Shown in pieces: positions 27,049 to 37,500 of a stretch of 64,000 bases of DNA; position 1 is the stretch's first letter, and each line of letters begins with the position of its first letter. The DNA comes from CAWCTB01 sp963798275 (lineage in GTDB: Bacteria; Acidobacteriota; Terriglobia; Terriglobales; Acidobacteriaceae): NCBI GenBank assembly GCA_963798275.1, contig CAWCTB010000030.1, positions 196,337-260,336 of the forward strand, written 5' to 3'. The notes below the pieces were generated by a model that saw only the letters and a program-made list of their open reading frames with translations, made no database searches and was not told the DNA's origin. The translations under genes were made by a program, and so were the position numbers.

Positions 27049-27057
27049 TGCTATAAT
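27049..27057 (+). promoter_or_regulatory. Extended -10 promoter of the H1-like gene
   Basis: TGCTATAAT is a consensus extended -10 element about 100 bases before the start codon. No good -35 hexamer is present, as is usual for this class. Confidence 0.6.
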
Positions 27058-27157
27058 CGCGCGCCTGTCGTAACAGCATTAGTTTTCGATAGCAATACAT
27101 TTGCCTTGCGAGCTGCCTCCGTAGCGCATGCGGAGCCCGGCCACATCAGGAGGACAC

Positions 27158-27697
27158 ATGACGTTTGTTGATGAGACGCTCTACGGTCGCGACGATGAGA
27201 TGGACGACTACGGAGAAGGTGCTTACGGCGATTCCCTCGACGAAGAGGAATACGAAGAGGAGGAGGAGGAAGAGGAAGAACCCGAATCGGTTTCGGTAAT
27301 CGAAGAAGAAATAGAAATCGTCGAACCCGAAGCGGAGGAGACAACCGTGGCCACGCCCCCGGCGCCGCCCAAGAAAGCTCCTGCGAAGGTTGCCGCAAAA
27401 AAGGCCCCGCCTGCGAAGACGCCGCCTGCTGCTGCAAAAAAGGCGGCTCCTGCGAGCCCGCCGCCTCCCCCTGCCAAAAAGGCGGCTCCCAAGAAGGCTG
27501 CCAAGAAAGCCGCGGCGAAGCCCGCTAAGAAGGCTGCAAAAAAGGCCGCCAAAAAAGCGGCTCCGAAGAAAGCCGCAAAGAAAGCTGCCAAGAAAGCGGC
27601 TCCGAAGAAAGCGGCGAAAAAGGCGGCTAAGAAGCCAGCCAAAAAAGCTGCCAAGAAGAGTGGCGCAAAGAAGAAGGCAGCGAAGAAGCGGCGCTAA
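27158..27697 (+). CDS. Lysine/alanine-rich histone H1-like protein with acidic N-terminal domain
   Basis: This 179-residue protein has two opposite halves. Residues 1-65 are strongly acidic (a run of Glu from about 27 to 43). Residues 72-179 are a low-complexity basic tail of KKAAPKKAAKKA-type repeats, about a third Lys, ending GAKKKAAKKRR. The tail resembles eukaryotic H1 C-termini and bacterial H1-like DNA-compacting proteins. The acidic head could shield the tail or bind other basic proteins. A strong AGGAGG site precedes the ATG, and an extended -10 promoter and a terminator bracket the gene, so it is probably well expressed alone. DNA binding is inferred from composition. Confidence 0.85.
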   Translation: MTFVDETLYGRDDEMDDYGEGAYGDSLDEEEYEEEEEEEEEPESVSVIEEEIEIVEPEAEETTVATPPAPPKKAPAKVAAKKAPPAKTPPAAAKKAAPASPPPPPAKKAAPKKAAKKAAAKPAKKAAKKAAKKAAPKKAAKKAAKKAAPKKAAKKAAKKPAKKAAKKSGAKKKAAKKRR

Positions 27698-27715
27698 ATC
27701 TGTTAAATTGCCATC

Positions 27716-27738
27716 AGCCGCGGCTTTGCGCCGCGGCT
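27716..27738 (+). terminator. Terminator of the H1-like gene
   Basis: AGCCGCGG/CCGCGGCT stem followed by TTTTGCTTT, 18 bases after the stop codon. Confidence 0.75.
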
Positions 27739-28015
27739 TTTGCTTTGCCCGCCGCCCTGGTCGGCATTAAGCCGCGATGGGCCCGCCCTGCTATTCCAGT
27801 TGTGCTCGGTTGTACTTCAGCAAAGGCAATACTCTCTTCGCCTGCAGCGACGCGGGCATCCCTTGTGCTGCATCAGTGCATGGAGAACAGAAAGCCACGC
27901 GTGCCGGCCAGCCCGTCACCACGGCCACGGTCTTCGTCTTCCGCCTCCGGCTGGTATTCTGACAAATACTGTTCACCCCCGACCGCGTACATGAAATCCC
28001 CTGCCGTCCTGGTAT
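27739..28015. other. Intergenic, nothing recognised
   Basis: After the H1-like terminator about 280 bases hold only short frames without family resemblance. The downstream gene is convergent, so no promoter is expected here. Confidence 0.5.
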
Positions 28016-28780
28016 TTACTGCTTGGGCATGGACTGCGCCAGGCTTTCGAGATTCTGGGGCGCTACGCGTATCAAGCCGCCCCGTGGGCTGTCAATGTCG
28101 GCTATGAGAAGAAACGAGATGGCGACAACCAGCGGCAGAACAAAAATCACTTTCGTCTTGGTGACCGTGCTACGCCCGCCGTACCCCACCAGAATGTTGC
28201 AGCAGACGGCGATGAACAGCAGCAGACCCCATGCCGAAACGGGGATGCGGTTCCACCATGCGGCCTGGGTATATCCCTGCGAGTTCAACACGTCGTTCAT
28301 GCCCGAAACGACGAGTGCGGTTAAGGGTGTCGGTTGCGCCAGTGCGGGGGCCTCCACCGCAGACCACATCTCTGACTGCAGTCGACCCGTATCAGCATTG
28401 ATCTGCTGCAGCCTGCTTGCGCTGCGGGTCTCATAGAACGAAACACGCAGATCGAGATACTTTCCCAGCAGCGAGCGCACTTCCGCCGCATCGGCGGTGG
28501 GCAACAATCCTGCCCGGACATATTCCGTGCCGATCGCATTGGCCTCTTCTTCCTCGTAGTTCTTCCGTTGGTCGTAGCGCCCGATGGCCATCGAAAAACT
28601 GAACCCGATGATCAGGCCTAGCAGCGTCAGAGTTGCGGCCTGTACGAAACCAAAATCTTCACGCTCCTGTTCGCTGAGGGGGCGCCGCTTGCGCAAAGCC
28701 GACCCGAACCGGGCCGAGAGCCACAACACCACCAGCGTAAGCGGAAAAAAAACCAGAAGCGGATAGTTCACCACGCGCAT
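28016..28780 (-). CDS. DUF4239-like membrane protein
   Basis: This 254-residue integral membrane protein has helices at about 5-25, 47-67 (TLTLLGLIIGFSFSMAIGRYDQRK), 180-200 and 212-232. The GLIIGFSFSMAIGRYDQRKNYEEEEANAIGTEY segment with its long cytosolic helix is the DUF4239 hallmark. The family has been compared with bestrophin-like channels but is uncharacterised. It stands alone. Confidence 0.75.
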   Translation of the reverse strand: MRVVNYPLLVFFPLTLVVLWLSARFGSALRKRRPLSEQEREDFGFVQAATLTLLGLIIGFSFSMAIGRYDQRKNYEEEEANAIGTEYVRAGLLPTADAAEVRSLLGKYLDLRVSFYETRSASRLQQINADTGRLQSEMWSAVEAPALAQPTPLTALVVSGMNDVLNSQGYTQAAWWNRIPVSAWGLLLFIAVCCNILVGYGGRSTVTKTKVIFVLPLVVAISFLLIADIDSPRGGLIRVAPQNLESLAQSMPKQ

Positions 28781-29073
28781 TGCTCCTCCACTCGATTCAC
28801 AGTAACCGACCCCTAGTTATAGCGCCGCGCCTGGCGCGAGCGCAGTGATTCCCTGACACCGCAACTGCCCCATACAGTCTTCCGTCGGTTCGCTAAAGTC
28901 TGCGGTAATTGTGCCAGATTTGCTTTTGTGGCCACCTTTGGTTTTCAGCGACTTAGCCAGGCAATAATATACTTGCCTGACCTTCGTGCTTAGTTGTTGA
29001 TGCCGTGACAGGGCGTGGCTGTTGTGAAACAGATGTTGTATGAAAGACACAGGCTAGTAACTATAAAGCTCTC

Positions 29074-29442
29074 TCAGAGGAGAGGCCGCACACGGCGCGT
29101 CTTCAAGTGAGCCTTGTCCCGCTTTCCGGCTGGCACTCGCCAGTCGTCCGGTATTGGCACACGCCAACTGCCAGTATCGCGGGGGCTAAGTCGCCGCCGT
29201 GTGTGGCACAAGGATTGTAATCGACTGGGAAGTTTACTGGCTCCTAAAGCGAGTCGGTAACGCTCGGACCACCAATTGATGGCGCCGGCCGCAAGCATGG
29301 CTGCAAGTGCACCTACCGGCACGACAATAAGCGCAAAGCGCCAATCGAATAACACGTAAAACTCATAAGCTACCCCGGCGAGCATTGCGAGGCTCGCCAG
29401 CAATCCAAACAGGCATATCAGAAGTACGCCCACTCGCTTCAT
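29074..29442 (-). CDS. Hypothetical two-helix membrane protein
   Basis: This 122-residue protein has two hydrophobic helices (about 5-25 and 37-57) followed by a basic, low-hydrophobicity tail. It overlaps the upstream DUF3800 gene by four bases (ATGA), so the pair is translationally coupled. I recognise no family. Confidence 0.5.
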   Translation of the reverse strand: MKRVGVLLICLFGLLASLAMLAGVAYEFYVLFDWRFALIVVPVGALAAMLAAGAINWWSERYRLALGASKLPSRLQSLCHTRRRLSPRDTGSWRVPIPDDWRVPAGKRDKAHLKTRRVRPLL

Positions 29443-30311
29443 GACGAGCGCGAAAGTATTTCACTATATACCCCTCCAAAATACTGCGCCGTCAAAAGTC
29501 TCATCATCCATTCGTGATCCCATACGATAATTTTGTACGCCGTTCCCTTGAGGCGTGGAGCTTCCGAGTGGGGCGAAATTGGTAACGGCGTATTGATTGA
29601 CGCTGCGTCAGTCAGATGCAGTGATGTCAATTCCCTCGTAAGACTCGCCATCATGTCTGCCGCTTGTATAGGTGGGTGGAGTTTATCGTCGAGATGTACG
29701 AGAGCGCCCATGATCTGAGCCGCCTGTGGATTCCTAGCCTTAAAATCCACGTAAGCGGCAGCGTACATCGGTGCTCTTTCTGTGCTATCACAAGCGAATG
29801 CGATCTGATTATTTCTGTTTTTCCGATCAAGCGGCATTTTGTCGCGGACTATATGCGCACATTCAATCATCAAGGTTTGCAGTGCTGAGTAGTAGGCATC
29901 TTTACCGAATCTTCCAGCAGCCCCTGGTACAGAGGCACGAAATTCCCTGTAGAGTTTAAGTGGGATGGCGGCACCGATGCCGATCACCGGCGCATCTTTC
30001 AAAATCGCTTCAAGGTCATCACGAAGTCTCTTCGCTGCTCGACTCCCTGTAGGTTTTGGCCACTTAATCGGATCACGAAATATTTCAAATTCCCCCCGAA
30101 GCGCGTAATATTCGGTTGACCGAAAATAGGCTAGTCCATCTTGCCGAAGTCGAGCCTTCCACCTCTTGCGAATCGTTTGCCAATCGGCGTGACGCGCAAT
30201 GACGGCACCCGCCGTAACCACGCTTTCCTGTCTCTCGTCGGAACTGTCATCAACGAAGCTACGGAATAGCACGGCTAAGTAGTCCTTACACCCAGCAGCG
30301 AGAATCGACAT
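29439..30311 (-). CDS. DUF3800-domain protein
   Basis: This 290-residue protein carries an N-terminal FVDDSSDE acidic motif (about 18-25) and a C-terminal HLDDKLHPPIQAADMMASLTREL segment. Together these match the DUF3800 family, which has an RNase H-like fold with conserved acidic residues and is often found near mobile or defence genes. Its codon use is less GC-biased than its neighbours (more A/T at third positions), hinting at horizontal acquisition. Enzymatic activity is unproven. A small membrane protein is coupled downstream. Confidence 0.75.
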   Translation of the reverse strand: MSILAAGCKDYLAVLFRSFVDDSSDERQESVVTAGAVIARHADWQTIRKRWKARLRQDGLAYFRSTEYYALRGEFEIFRDPIKWPKPTGSRAAKRLRDDLEAILKDAPVIGIGAAIPLKLYREFRASVPGAAGRFGKDAYYSALQTLMIECAHIVRDKMPLDRKNRNNQIAFACDSTERAPMYAAAYVDFKARNPQAAQIMGALVHLDDKLHPPIQAADMMASLTRELTSLHLTDAASINTPLPISPHSEAPRLKGTAYKIIVWDHEWMMRLLTAQYFGGVYSEILSRSS

Positions 30312-30362
30312 CAGTTCCCGCCCATTAATACCATCTTGACTGTTGCTCCCGGTTGCTGCAAG

Positions 30363-31979
30363 TTACTCCTTGGATTCCGACATCTGCTGCATCACCTGAT
30401 CGAGGTTAAAGCTGGCCGGCTTCTGCCGTGGGGGAAACTGCTTGAAGCTGGTCAGCCACTGTCCGACAAAGGCTTGCGCAGGCGTAAGCAGGAATACGCG
30501 GTCTAGCCGCCAATGCGAATAATCGATGCCTTCCATTTCGGCCCGTTCGAAAGGATCGGCATGGAGGTCGAACAACTTGGGAACACGCAGCTGAACAAAT
30601 GGCGTCTCCCATACGGAAAACCCGTGAGCGGGCTGCTCCAGGAACAAGGCCTTCCACCGGTCATAACGCAAAGCCGCGAGTTCTCCGTCGTCCGTCCAAT
30701 ACAGGAACTCACGACGCGGCCAGGTCTGCGTCTCGCCTTTCAGGGACGGCATCAGGTTGTAGCCATCCAAGTGGACCTTGAACGACTTGTCCCCAGCCTG
30801 GTAGCCGGTTAACAGCTTCTCTTTCACGTCGGGCACGCCTGCAGCGGCCAACAGCGTCGTGGCCCAGTCCTCATGCGCAGCGATGTCGTTGATCAACGTT
30901 CCGGGCTTGATGACGCCGGGCCAGCGGACGACCAGCGGTACGCGATATCCACCTTCCCAACTCGTATTCTTTTCGCCGTGGAAAGGAGTAGTTCCACCGT
31001 CGGGCCAGCTCATGACTTCCGCCCCGTTGTCGCTGGTGAAGATGACGATGGTGTTGTCGGCAATGCCGAGGTCGTCGAGCTTCTTCAGGAGCACGCCGAT
31101 GTTGTCGTCGAGTTGGGTCATGCCGGCGCCGTAGAGGCCCTTCTGGTTTTCCATGTCCGCGTATTTCGGCGGCAGGTGCGTCCAGATGTGCATGCGGGTG
31201 GTGTTGTGCCAGATGAAGAATGGCTTGCCCGCCTTGACGGAACGTTCCATGTCCTCAAGCGTGACGGCCAGAAACTCGTCGTCAGCGGTCTCCATGCGTT
31301 TCTTGGTCAGTGGGCCGGTGTCCTCGCACACCTGCTTGCCCCACGGACCGAAGCGCGGGTCGGCAGGCGCGGGATTATCAGTGGCAGTAGCCTTGCACTT
31401 GAACACGCCACGTGGGCCGAACTCTGCCTTGAAGGTGGGATTCCTCGGGTAGTCCACGTTTTCAGGCTCTTCCTCGGCATTCAGGTGATAGAAGTTGCCG
31501 AAGAATTCGTCGAAGCCATGCACCGTGGGCAGGAACTCGTTGCGGTCGCCCAGATGGTTCTTGCCATTCTGAAAGGTCATGTAGCCGAGCGGCTTGAGCA
31601 ATTCGGCAATCGTTGGGTCTTCTTTCTGCAGTCCGAGCGTCGAGCCCGGCAGGCCGACTTTGAGCAGGCCGGTGCGAATCGGGCTTTGCCCGGTGATGAA
31701 TGCGGCGCGCCCCGCCGTGCAGCTCTGCTGTGCGTAGGCGTCGGTAAATAGCGCGCCCTCGTGGGCGATGCGATCGATGTTGGGCGTCTTGTAGCCCATC
31801 ATCCCCTGGTTATAGGCACTGACGTTCCAGTAGCCCACGTCATCACCGAAGATGACGAGGATGTTCGGCTTCTTCGCGGCAGCGGCTTGCGCCTGTGCGG
31901 TTCCACCGCTAGCCACCAGAAAGCCCGAGAGCGCAATCGCCCCCAGCGTGAGTCTTCGAACCCCTGCTCCGAAATCCAT
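30363..31979 (-). CDS. Arylsulfatase (Cys-type formylglycine sulfatase)
   Basis: This 538-residue exported sulfatase hydrolyses a sulfate ester; its substrate is unknown. A signal peptide covers about 1-30 (cleavage near AQAQA). The metal-binding Asp pair is in ILVIFGDDVG, and the C-x-A-x-R motif is SCTAGRAAF at about 86-93, whose Cys becomes formylglycine. KNHLGD is the second catalytic segment and FTSDNGA supplies further metal ligands. Length suits group S1 sulfatases. A radical-SAM sulfatase-maturating enzyme is encoded 288 bases upstream on the same strand, as expected for an oxygen-independent maturation route. Confidence 0.92.
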   Translation of the reverse strand: MDFGAGVRRLTLGAIALSGFLVASGGTAQAQAAAAKKPNILVIFGDDVGYWNVSAYNQGMMGYKTPNIDRIAHEGALFTDAYAQQSCTAGRAAFITGQSPIRTGLLKVGLPGSTLGLQKEDPTIAELLKPLGYMTFQNGKNHLGDRNEFLPTVHGFDEFFGNFYHLNAEEEPENVDYPRNPTFKAEFGPRGVFKCKATATDNPAPADPRFGPWGKQVCEDTGPLTKKRMETADDEFLAVTLEDMERSVKAGKPFFIWHNTTRMHIWTHLPPKYADMENQKGLYGAGMTQLDDNIGVLLKKLDDLGIADNTIVIFTSDNGAEVMSWPDGGTTPFHGEKNTSWEGGYRVPLVVRWPGVIKPGTLINDIAAHEDWATTLLAAAGVPDVKEKLLTGYQAGDKSFKVHLDGYNLMPSLKGETQTWPRREFLYWTDDGELAALRYDRWKALFLEQPAHGFSVWETPFVQLRVPKLFDLHADPFERAEMEGIDYSHWRLDRVFLLTPAQAFVGQWLTSFKQFPPRQKPASFNLDQVMQQMSESKE

Positions 31980-32267
31980 ACTCTCTCCTTGTTAGTGATT
32001 CTTTTTTGCGGTCCGCTGCCAACTTGTAGCGGAACTGATCCTTGGACCACGGGACCGATCCCGTCGGCAAGCGAAGGTCTGCAAGGCTTTAAGTTGCCGG
32101 GGGGAGATAAGCATACTCCCCCACTGGCGCTCGAGCTACTGGCAAAAGTCGCGGTCCCTCCTGGAACACGCGACTGGGGTGCATTTCTGCCTTCGCACGT
32201 CCTCCATCATGGGAGCGGCGTTGTGCGAACTGTCGCTTGCGACAGTGGCTGCCCAGAGCATGCTGTG

Positions 32268-33558
32268 CTACACGCGAAAATTCGGTAGGTTGTGCGGCGT
32301 TCCGGCGCCCTGCACGCGTTGCAAAACGTCTTTCATGTCACCATCGATGTGCTGCCAGAATTGCAGCAGGCCGCTGCACAGGTAGTTCAGCCCAGGCTCC
32401 CCGTCACGCGTACGAATCAGCCGGTTCTTCGGGCATTCGCCGTTGCAGGCAAAGAGGTATTTGCATTCGCGGCACTGTTGCGGCAGGTCATTGGTCTTCG
32501 CAAATCCAAATTTCTTCTGACTCGTCGGAAAACACCATGCGCGATATGTGTTGTTTCGCGAAATGTTACCCAGCTTGTATTCGGGATAGACGTAATGATC
32601 GCAGGCATACACGCTGCCATCATGCTCCAGTGCTACGCCCTTGCCGCAGAACTCGCCAAAGACGCATAGCTGCGAATCCAGGCCCATCCACTGCGCCACT
32701 GCGGTCTCGAACAGGTTGACATGGACCTTGCCGTAATCGCGGCGGTACCCAGTCGTCCCACACTTTGCAGAGGAAGTAGCCCCAATCATCGGGATCGACC
32801 GACCATTCCGTGACTACCGAATCGGGATTGCCAGGACGTGCGGCCGGAGATCCCTGCAGCGGCAACGAAGCCGCGTCCCATTTTTGAGGCGCGATGTTGG
32901 TGAACACTTTCGGCTCGACGCAGGGTATAAACTGCAACTGCCGCGGGCGCAGTTCACGGCTCAGGAAGCGATACACATCCAGCGGCTTCTTCGCATTGAC
33001 GCGATTGACCACGGTCAGCGTGTTGAACGGCACTCCGTACTTCTGCAGTAACAGGCCGGCAGCGAACACCTTGTCGAAGGTTGGCTGGCCGCCTTTGTTC
33101 ACCCGAAACCGGTCATGCAGCTCTTGCGGACCATCAATGCTCAGCCCGACCAGGAACTTGGTCCGGCGCAGGAAGCCGCACCATTCATCGTTCAGCAGCG
33201 TGCCATTAGTCTGAAGGTCGTTCTCGATATGTAGACCCGGCCGCTGATACTTCTTTTGCAGGGCCACGACTTTCTCGAAGAACTCCACGCCCAGCAGGGT
33301 CGGCTCGCCACCCTGCCACGAGAACACGACTTCGTCGCCGCGCTGCGCTTCGATGTACTGGCGAATGTGCGCCTCGAGAATTTCGTCGCTGATGCGGAAC
33401 TGGCTCTGGCTGCCTAGCAGTTCTTCCTTATGCAGGTAATAGCAGTAGGCGCAGTCAAGATTGCAGATCGCTCCCGTCGGCTTCACCATGGCGTGGAAGC
33501 GCGGCTTGCTTCCGGGATAGACCGGCAGCGGTGATCGAGGATCGCTGGCGTAACTCAT
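32268..33558 (-). CDS. Anaerobic sulfatase-maturating enzyme (radical SAM, SPASM), one frameshift
   Basis: This enzyme oxidises the active-site Cys or Ser of sulfatases to formylglycine without oxygen. The radical-SAM cluster motif is CNLDCAYCYY at about 26-35. The SAM-binding FSWQGGEPTLLG and LSIDGPQELHDRFR follow. The SPASM cysteines lie in the C-terminal part (CVFGEFCGKG, YACDHYVYPEYKLG, CRECKYLFACNGECPKNR). At about 32745 a one-base shift separates the first frame (after CKVWDDW) from the second (YRRDYGKVHVNLFE). Joined, the protein has about 430 residues, which is normal. The start is ATG 33558. Its likely target is the neighbouring sulfatase. Confidence 0.88.
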
Positions 33559-33723
33559 GCTACTTAGGTTCCACTCTCGGCGTCTACCGCAATTGTAGGA
33601 AGCGGCGTCCCAAGGCCCAGTGCCCTTCGTCACACAAGGTTGTGACGTGCAGCGCCGGGTTCAAATCCCGCCGTACGCTACAGCGGTTTTACCGTTGCTT
33701 TAGATCAAGCATCGCCTTGAAGG

Positions 33724-33777
33724 GGCACGGCTTTCAGCCGTGCCGTAATGGGGACCGAAAACCTTGGGCTTCAGCCC
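33724..33777. repeat. Two-hairpin palindromic repeat (copy C)
   Basis: GGCACGGC/GCCGTGCC (33724-33744) and GGGC-TTCA-GCCC (33766-33777) repeat the plan of copies A, B and D. The upstream GCGGTTTTACCGTTGCTTTAG block (about 33683) has partial counterparts before copies B and D. Confidence 0.75.
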
Positions 33778-33839
33778 CTGAGGGAAATCGGTTTCAAGAA
33801 GTTCCGCGGATTTATCAGACTGCTGCGAGGATGCGGGGC

Positions 33840-34532
33840 TCACAACACCACAGGCTGTTCCGTCGCCGGAAAAGCGACGATCGTCCGCAGCAGCACCCCG
33901 CTTTGCTGCCACCAGCCCAGAAATTCTTGCCCGGCATGAACAACTCGTAACCAATGCCATAGGTTGATCTGCGATTGCTGGCGTAAGAGTCCCTCGACCG
34001 GTCCGACCATGACACAACGTACATCCACCCGCAGCCCCAGGCCCAGCGCTTTCAGCGCGCTCTCTTTTGCGCTCCACAGCAGATTCACGACTGCATCGCG
34101 ATCGGCAGCAGCGGCCCGCCCAACCAGCGCCCGCTCCTCGGTTGTGAAATAGTCGGCGAGAAAAGCATCGCTTCGTGCCTCGACGACTTCCAGATCGCAA
34201 CCCAGCATCGTTCCCGGCGGCGCGACCGCGCAAGCCGCTATGCCATTTCGATGACTGAGAGAAATAGAAATGGCGGCCGGTTCGTTGGCGAGAAAAACTT
34301 CAGGTGCGCCGGACTCGGCTGGGCGTATTTCGATGCTGGCAAGTGCCTGTGGATGCCGGGGCAGGTTCAGGTGTGCCGCTACCGCATGTTTCGCAGTCCA
34401 TCGCCCCAGGCGCCAGTCGGCCCGGCGCTTTGCAAAACGCATCCCGTCGAGCCGTGCCCGTTCGCTGGGACTGAGCCAGACGTCATCGGCAGGCACATCC
34501 GCGGCAACCTGCTCCAGCCAATCAACCCTCAT
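33840..34532 (-). CDS. 4'-phosphopantetheinyl transferase (Sfp type)
   Basis: This enzyme transfers phosphopantetheine from CoA to carrier proteins. The 230-residue length and the two halves are Sfp-like: the magnesium and CoA site GCDLEVVEAR (about 117-126) and WSAKESALKALGLGL (about 158-172). SLSHRNGIAACAVAP marks the central substrate region. It overlaps the carboxylase gene by four bases (ATGA) and is the last gene of the megasynthase cluster, so it is probably dedicated to the five tandem carrier domains there. Those carriers have Thr instead of Ser at the attachment site. Confidence 0.9.
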   Translation of the reverse strand: MRVDWLEQVAADVPADDVWLSPSERARLDGMRFAKRRADWRLGRWTAKHAVAAHLNLPRHPQALASIEIRPAESGAPEVFLANEPAAISISLSHRNGIAACAVAPPGTMLGCDLEVVEARSDAFLADYFTTEERALVGRAAAADRDAVVNLLWSAKESALKALGLGLRVDVRCVMVGPVEGLLRQQSQINLWHWLRVVHAGQEFLGWWQQSGVLLRTIVAFPATEQPVVL

Positions 34533-37500
34533 CGTGAAGCCTGAACCACGGAGCGCGTTTCCTCCTCCGCCAGTGCCAGCGGTTCCGTTGCCGACTTCTG
34601 CGAGCGCCTTCGCAGTTCCTTTTCCATTCCTCGTTCAATCGCGTGCACGAGGAAGAGGCGGAGATCCCGAGGCGGAAGAATCTCATGAAGCGCGCCCACT
34701 TCCAACGCTCGATGCACGCTATGGATGCGGTCGAACTCGCTGGCTACCTCTCCCAGTTTTTCCGAGTGCACTACCTTGAAGATTTCGTCCCATTCGGCCC
34801 GCAAGCGAACCTTTTCCGCGCCCACCGCCTTTGCCAGCTCCTGGCTTAGCGCCTGCAGCCGCTCGTCCTTGCGGGCTCGCGCCTCGACTTCGCCGGCGAA
34901 CACCACCGCCGCCGCCGGTGCGCCGCCGATCACGGAGGCGTAGGTTCCCTCCAACGCCACCACCTCGAGCTGTTCGTTTAGCGCCCGGGAGAACACCACG
35001 TAAGCGCCGCCGTGATAGCGCGAGATCACGCAGAAGATCATGGGGCCTTGGAAATTCACCACCGCCCGCCCGATCTCGGCGCCATACTCCAGTTGCAGCC
35101 GCCGCATCGATTCCGGCGAGCCGTCGAATCCCGAGAGATTGGCCAAAATTACCACCGGCCGATTGTTGCTGGCCGCGTTGATCGCACGCGCCACCTTCTT
35201 CGAGGAAAGTGGAAAGAGTGTGCCCGCGGTCCATTGGTCCGGTCCGTCGGCCGGAACAAATCCAAACCGTGGCACGGGCTTGGATTCGATGCCGATGAGG
35301 CATACCGGATAGCCTCCGAGATGGGCATCCCAAACCACGGCCGTCTCCGCCGACCGCATACCCGACCAGCGCTCCAGCGGAGCGTGGTCCTGGTCGGCTA
35401 CCGCCATCATCACTTTGCGAATATCGAATGATTTCTTTCGTCCCGGGTTGGTTTCGTCGGAGAAGATCTCACCCACTCGCGCAAAACCATCCTGGCCATC
35501 CCCGTGGGGATACAGTTGCACATCCCGGTCCACGGGATCGTTGGTCTGGGCCTGCCGCGGGAAACGTTCGCCCGGCGCAACGTAGGTGTGATCGTAATGC
35601 CGCATAAGAATCCGGCAGGCTTCGTTAATGTCGCGCGCGAAGTACTGCGCCTGGCCGTTGAACCCCATGATGCGGTCGTATCCGCCGATGCCCTGATTGT
35701 CTTCCGCTGACACGCTGCCCGAGTAGTCCAGCGCTCGTTTGCCGGTGAGCACCATCGCTCCCTTAGGCGTCATGATCAGAACGCCGCGAGTGTGCATCAG
35801 CATGGTGGCCTCGGCATTCCAGTACGGTTGGGCACCCACGTTGATGCCGTTCACAATCAGGTTCACCTCTCCCCCAGCTTGGGTGAACTCGATCAGCCCG
35901 CGCAGCACGCGCGCGATCCAATCCATGTTCTCGACTCCGCTGTCCATCGAGATTTTCGCGCCCGCCGACAGGGTGAACCATTCCAGTGGGACATTCTTCT
36001 CCCTGGCCAGATCGAGCGCCCCCAGAATGAGACGGCACTCGGGTTCGGCGATTGCTCCCAGGTCCTTGCTGGGATCGCCCAGCAGCAGCACCCGCGTCAT
36101 GCCCTCCGGATACTTGCTGGTAAAGCTGCGAATCACCCCCACGATAATGTTGGCCTTGTTCTGGCCGTAAGGGCGATCGACCGGGACCAGGTTGCCCTCG
36201 TCATCGAGATCGTGCTCGACAAAGTCGCCGGGAGGAAAATCCGCCCGCGTTTCGTCACGCGTCGGTGTAAGCATCTTGACGATCTCATAGGGATAAAGCA
36301 TTCCCCGCTGGCGCATCTTGACCACCTTCTGGTCATACGCCGCCAAGGGCTTCATCGGTTGCAGCTTGGCCGCGGGGCGGAAGGTCATCAGCAGGCCGGC
36401 ATCCCCCGGAGCCGAGATGCGCATGACCGTGTCCCGCAACTCTCCGGTTCGCGGATTGGGAATGCGCACCCGCACCACCACCTGCTCTAATCCCAGGCCG
36501 TCGGTGGACCGTGCCAGTTTATGAACCAGGTCGTTCACTTCGTCCGGCTTGAGATCGAGCGTTGGCCACACGTAGAGGAAGATGCGGTTCCACTGCAGCC
36601 GCGCGTTAGGCGGGCGTTTCGACTGGAATGACCGGATGGCCGCGGTAGTCTCGGCGAACATGCGCTCCAAATGAGGCAATTGCACGACGCGGCCATTGCG
36701 GTCGCGCACCGGCGTCAGATCGCGCACTTCCGCCACTGCGAACAGGCGCTCATCTTTAGGGTTGTCGTTGGCTACGGCATGCAAAAGATAGACGTCTTCC
36801 ACCGACGGCAGGCGCTCGATCTTGAAATTCTTGAGACGCCACAGATGCAACCGCTCCCCCAGCATGGGGTGAACCCCGCGGAAAAGCTCTACTTCCCGAT
36901 AACCGTTCTCCGACGGCTCGTAGGTGAAGTGTTGCATGCCCCCGAGGCCCGGGTCGCGCCCGGGGCCGGACACAGCCACGACAATGTGCCGGATGGCACG
37001 CTGGAAACCGGCGTCCTTGATGATCGAATGAATCTCCCGCTGGGCAACGTCGGCAGCAGCCAACGCGCCCTGCTTCCAGGTGGAGAAATCGAGAACGACT
37101 TCGTCGCCGCTGGGGACTGCCCCAATGAGCGGAACCATTGCCTGCACGGCTTCCGCAAGCCGCGCGTAGTCCGCGTGCGTCGCGAAAATATGCACGCGCT
37201 TTCCGTCTTCGTCATACTGCGCTGACACGCAACAGTACCCGTCCATGGAGTGCGCGCGGAAGTCGGTAAGGGTTCGCACGCAATAGTAGCGAGATACCAT
37301 CACCTCCAACATCAATTCCTGCAAGCGAAGCGATGCGGTGGCGAAGCGACCGGACATGACTGTCGCGAGCGGCTGTGGACACTCCACCAGTGCTCGTACT
37401 CTCTGGTTGCGGTCGGCAGTGTTTGGATTCGCAGCGAGATAATCCAGCTGGCCTTCGGCCTCCGCGTAAACTTGTGTTCGGATCCTCTCGAACTGTGGCT

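Noticed and set aside
28958..28979. CAGGCAA...TTGCCTG inverted repeat upstream of the DUF4239 gene as an operator
   Set aside because: It is a single 7-bp palindrome with an 8-base spacer about 180 bases from the gene, with no promoter seen nearby. Chance is a sufficient explanation.
33600..33680. A tRNA-like segment with a T-arm (GGGTTCAAATCCC) and a strong hairpin upstream, near the maturase start
   Set aside because: No acceptor stem pairs across a tRNA-sized span, no proper anticodon loop with U33 is present, and the hairpin loop is wrong. At most it is a decayed tRNA 3' half; a covariance-model scan would settle it.
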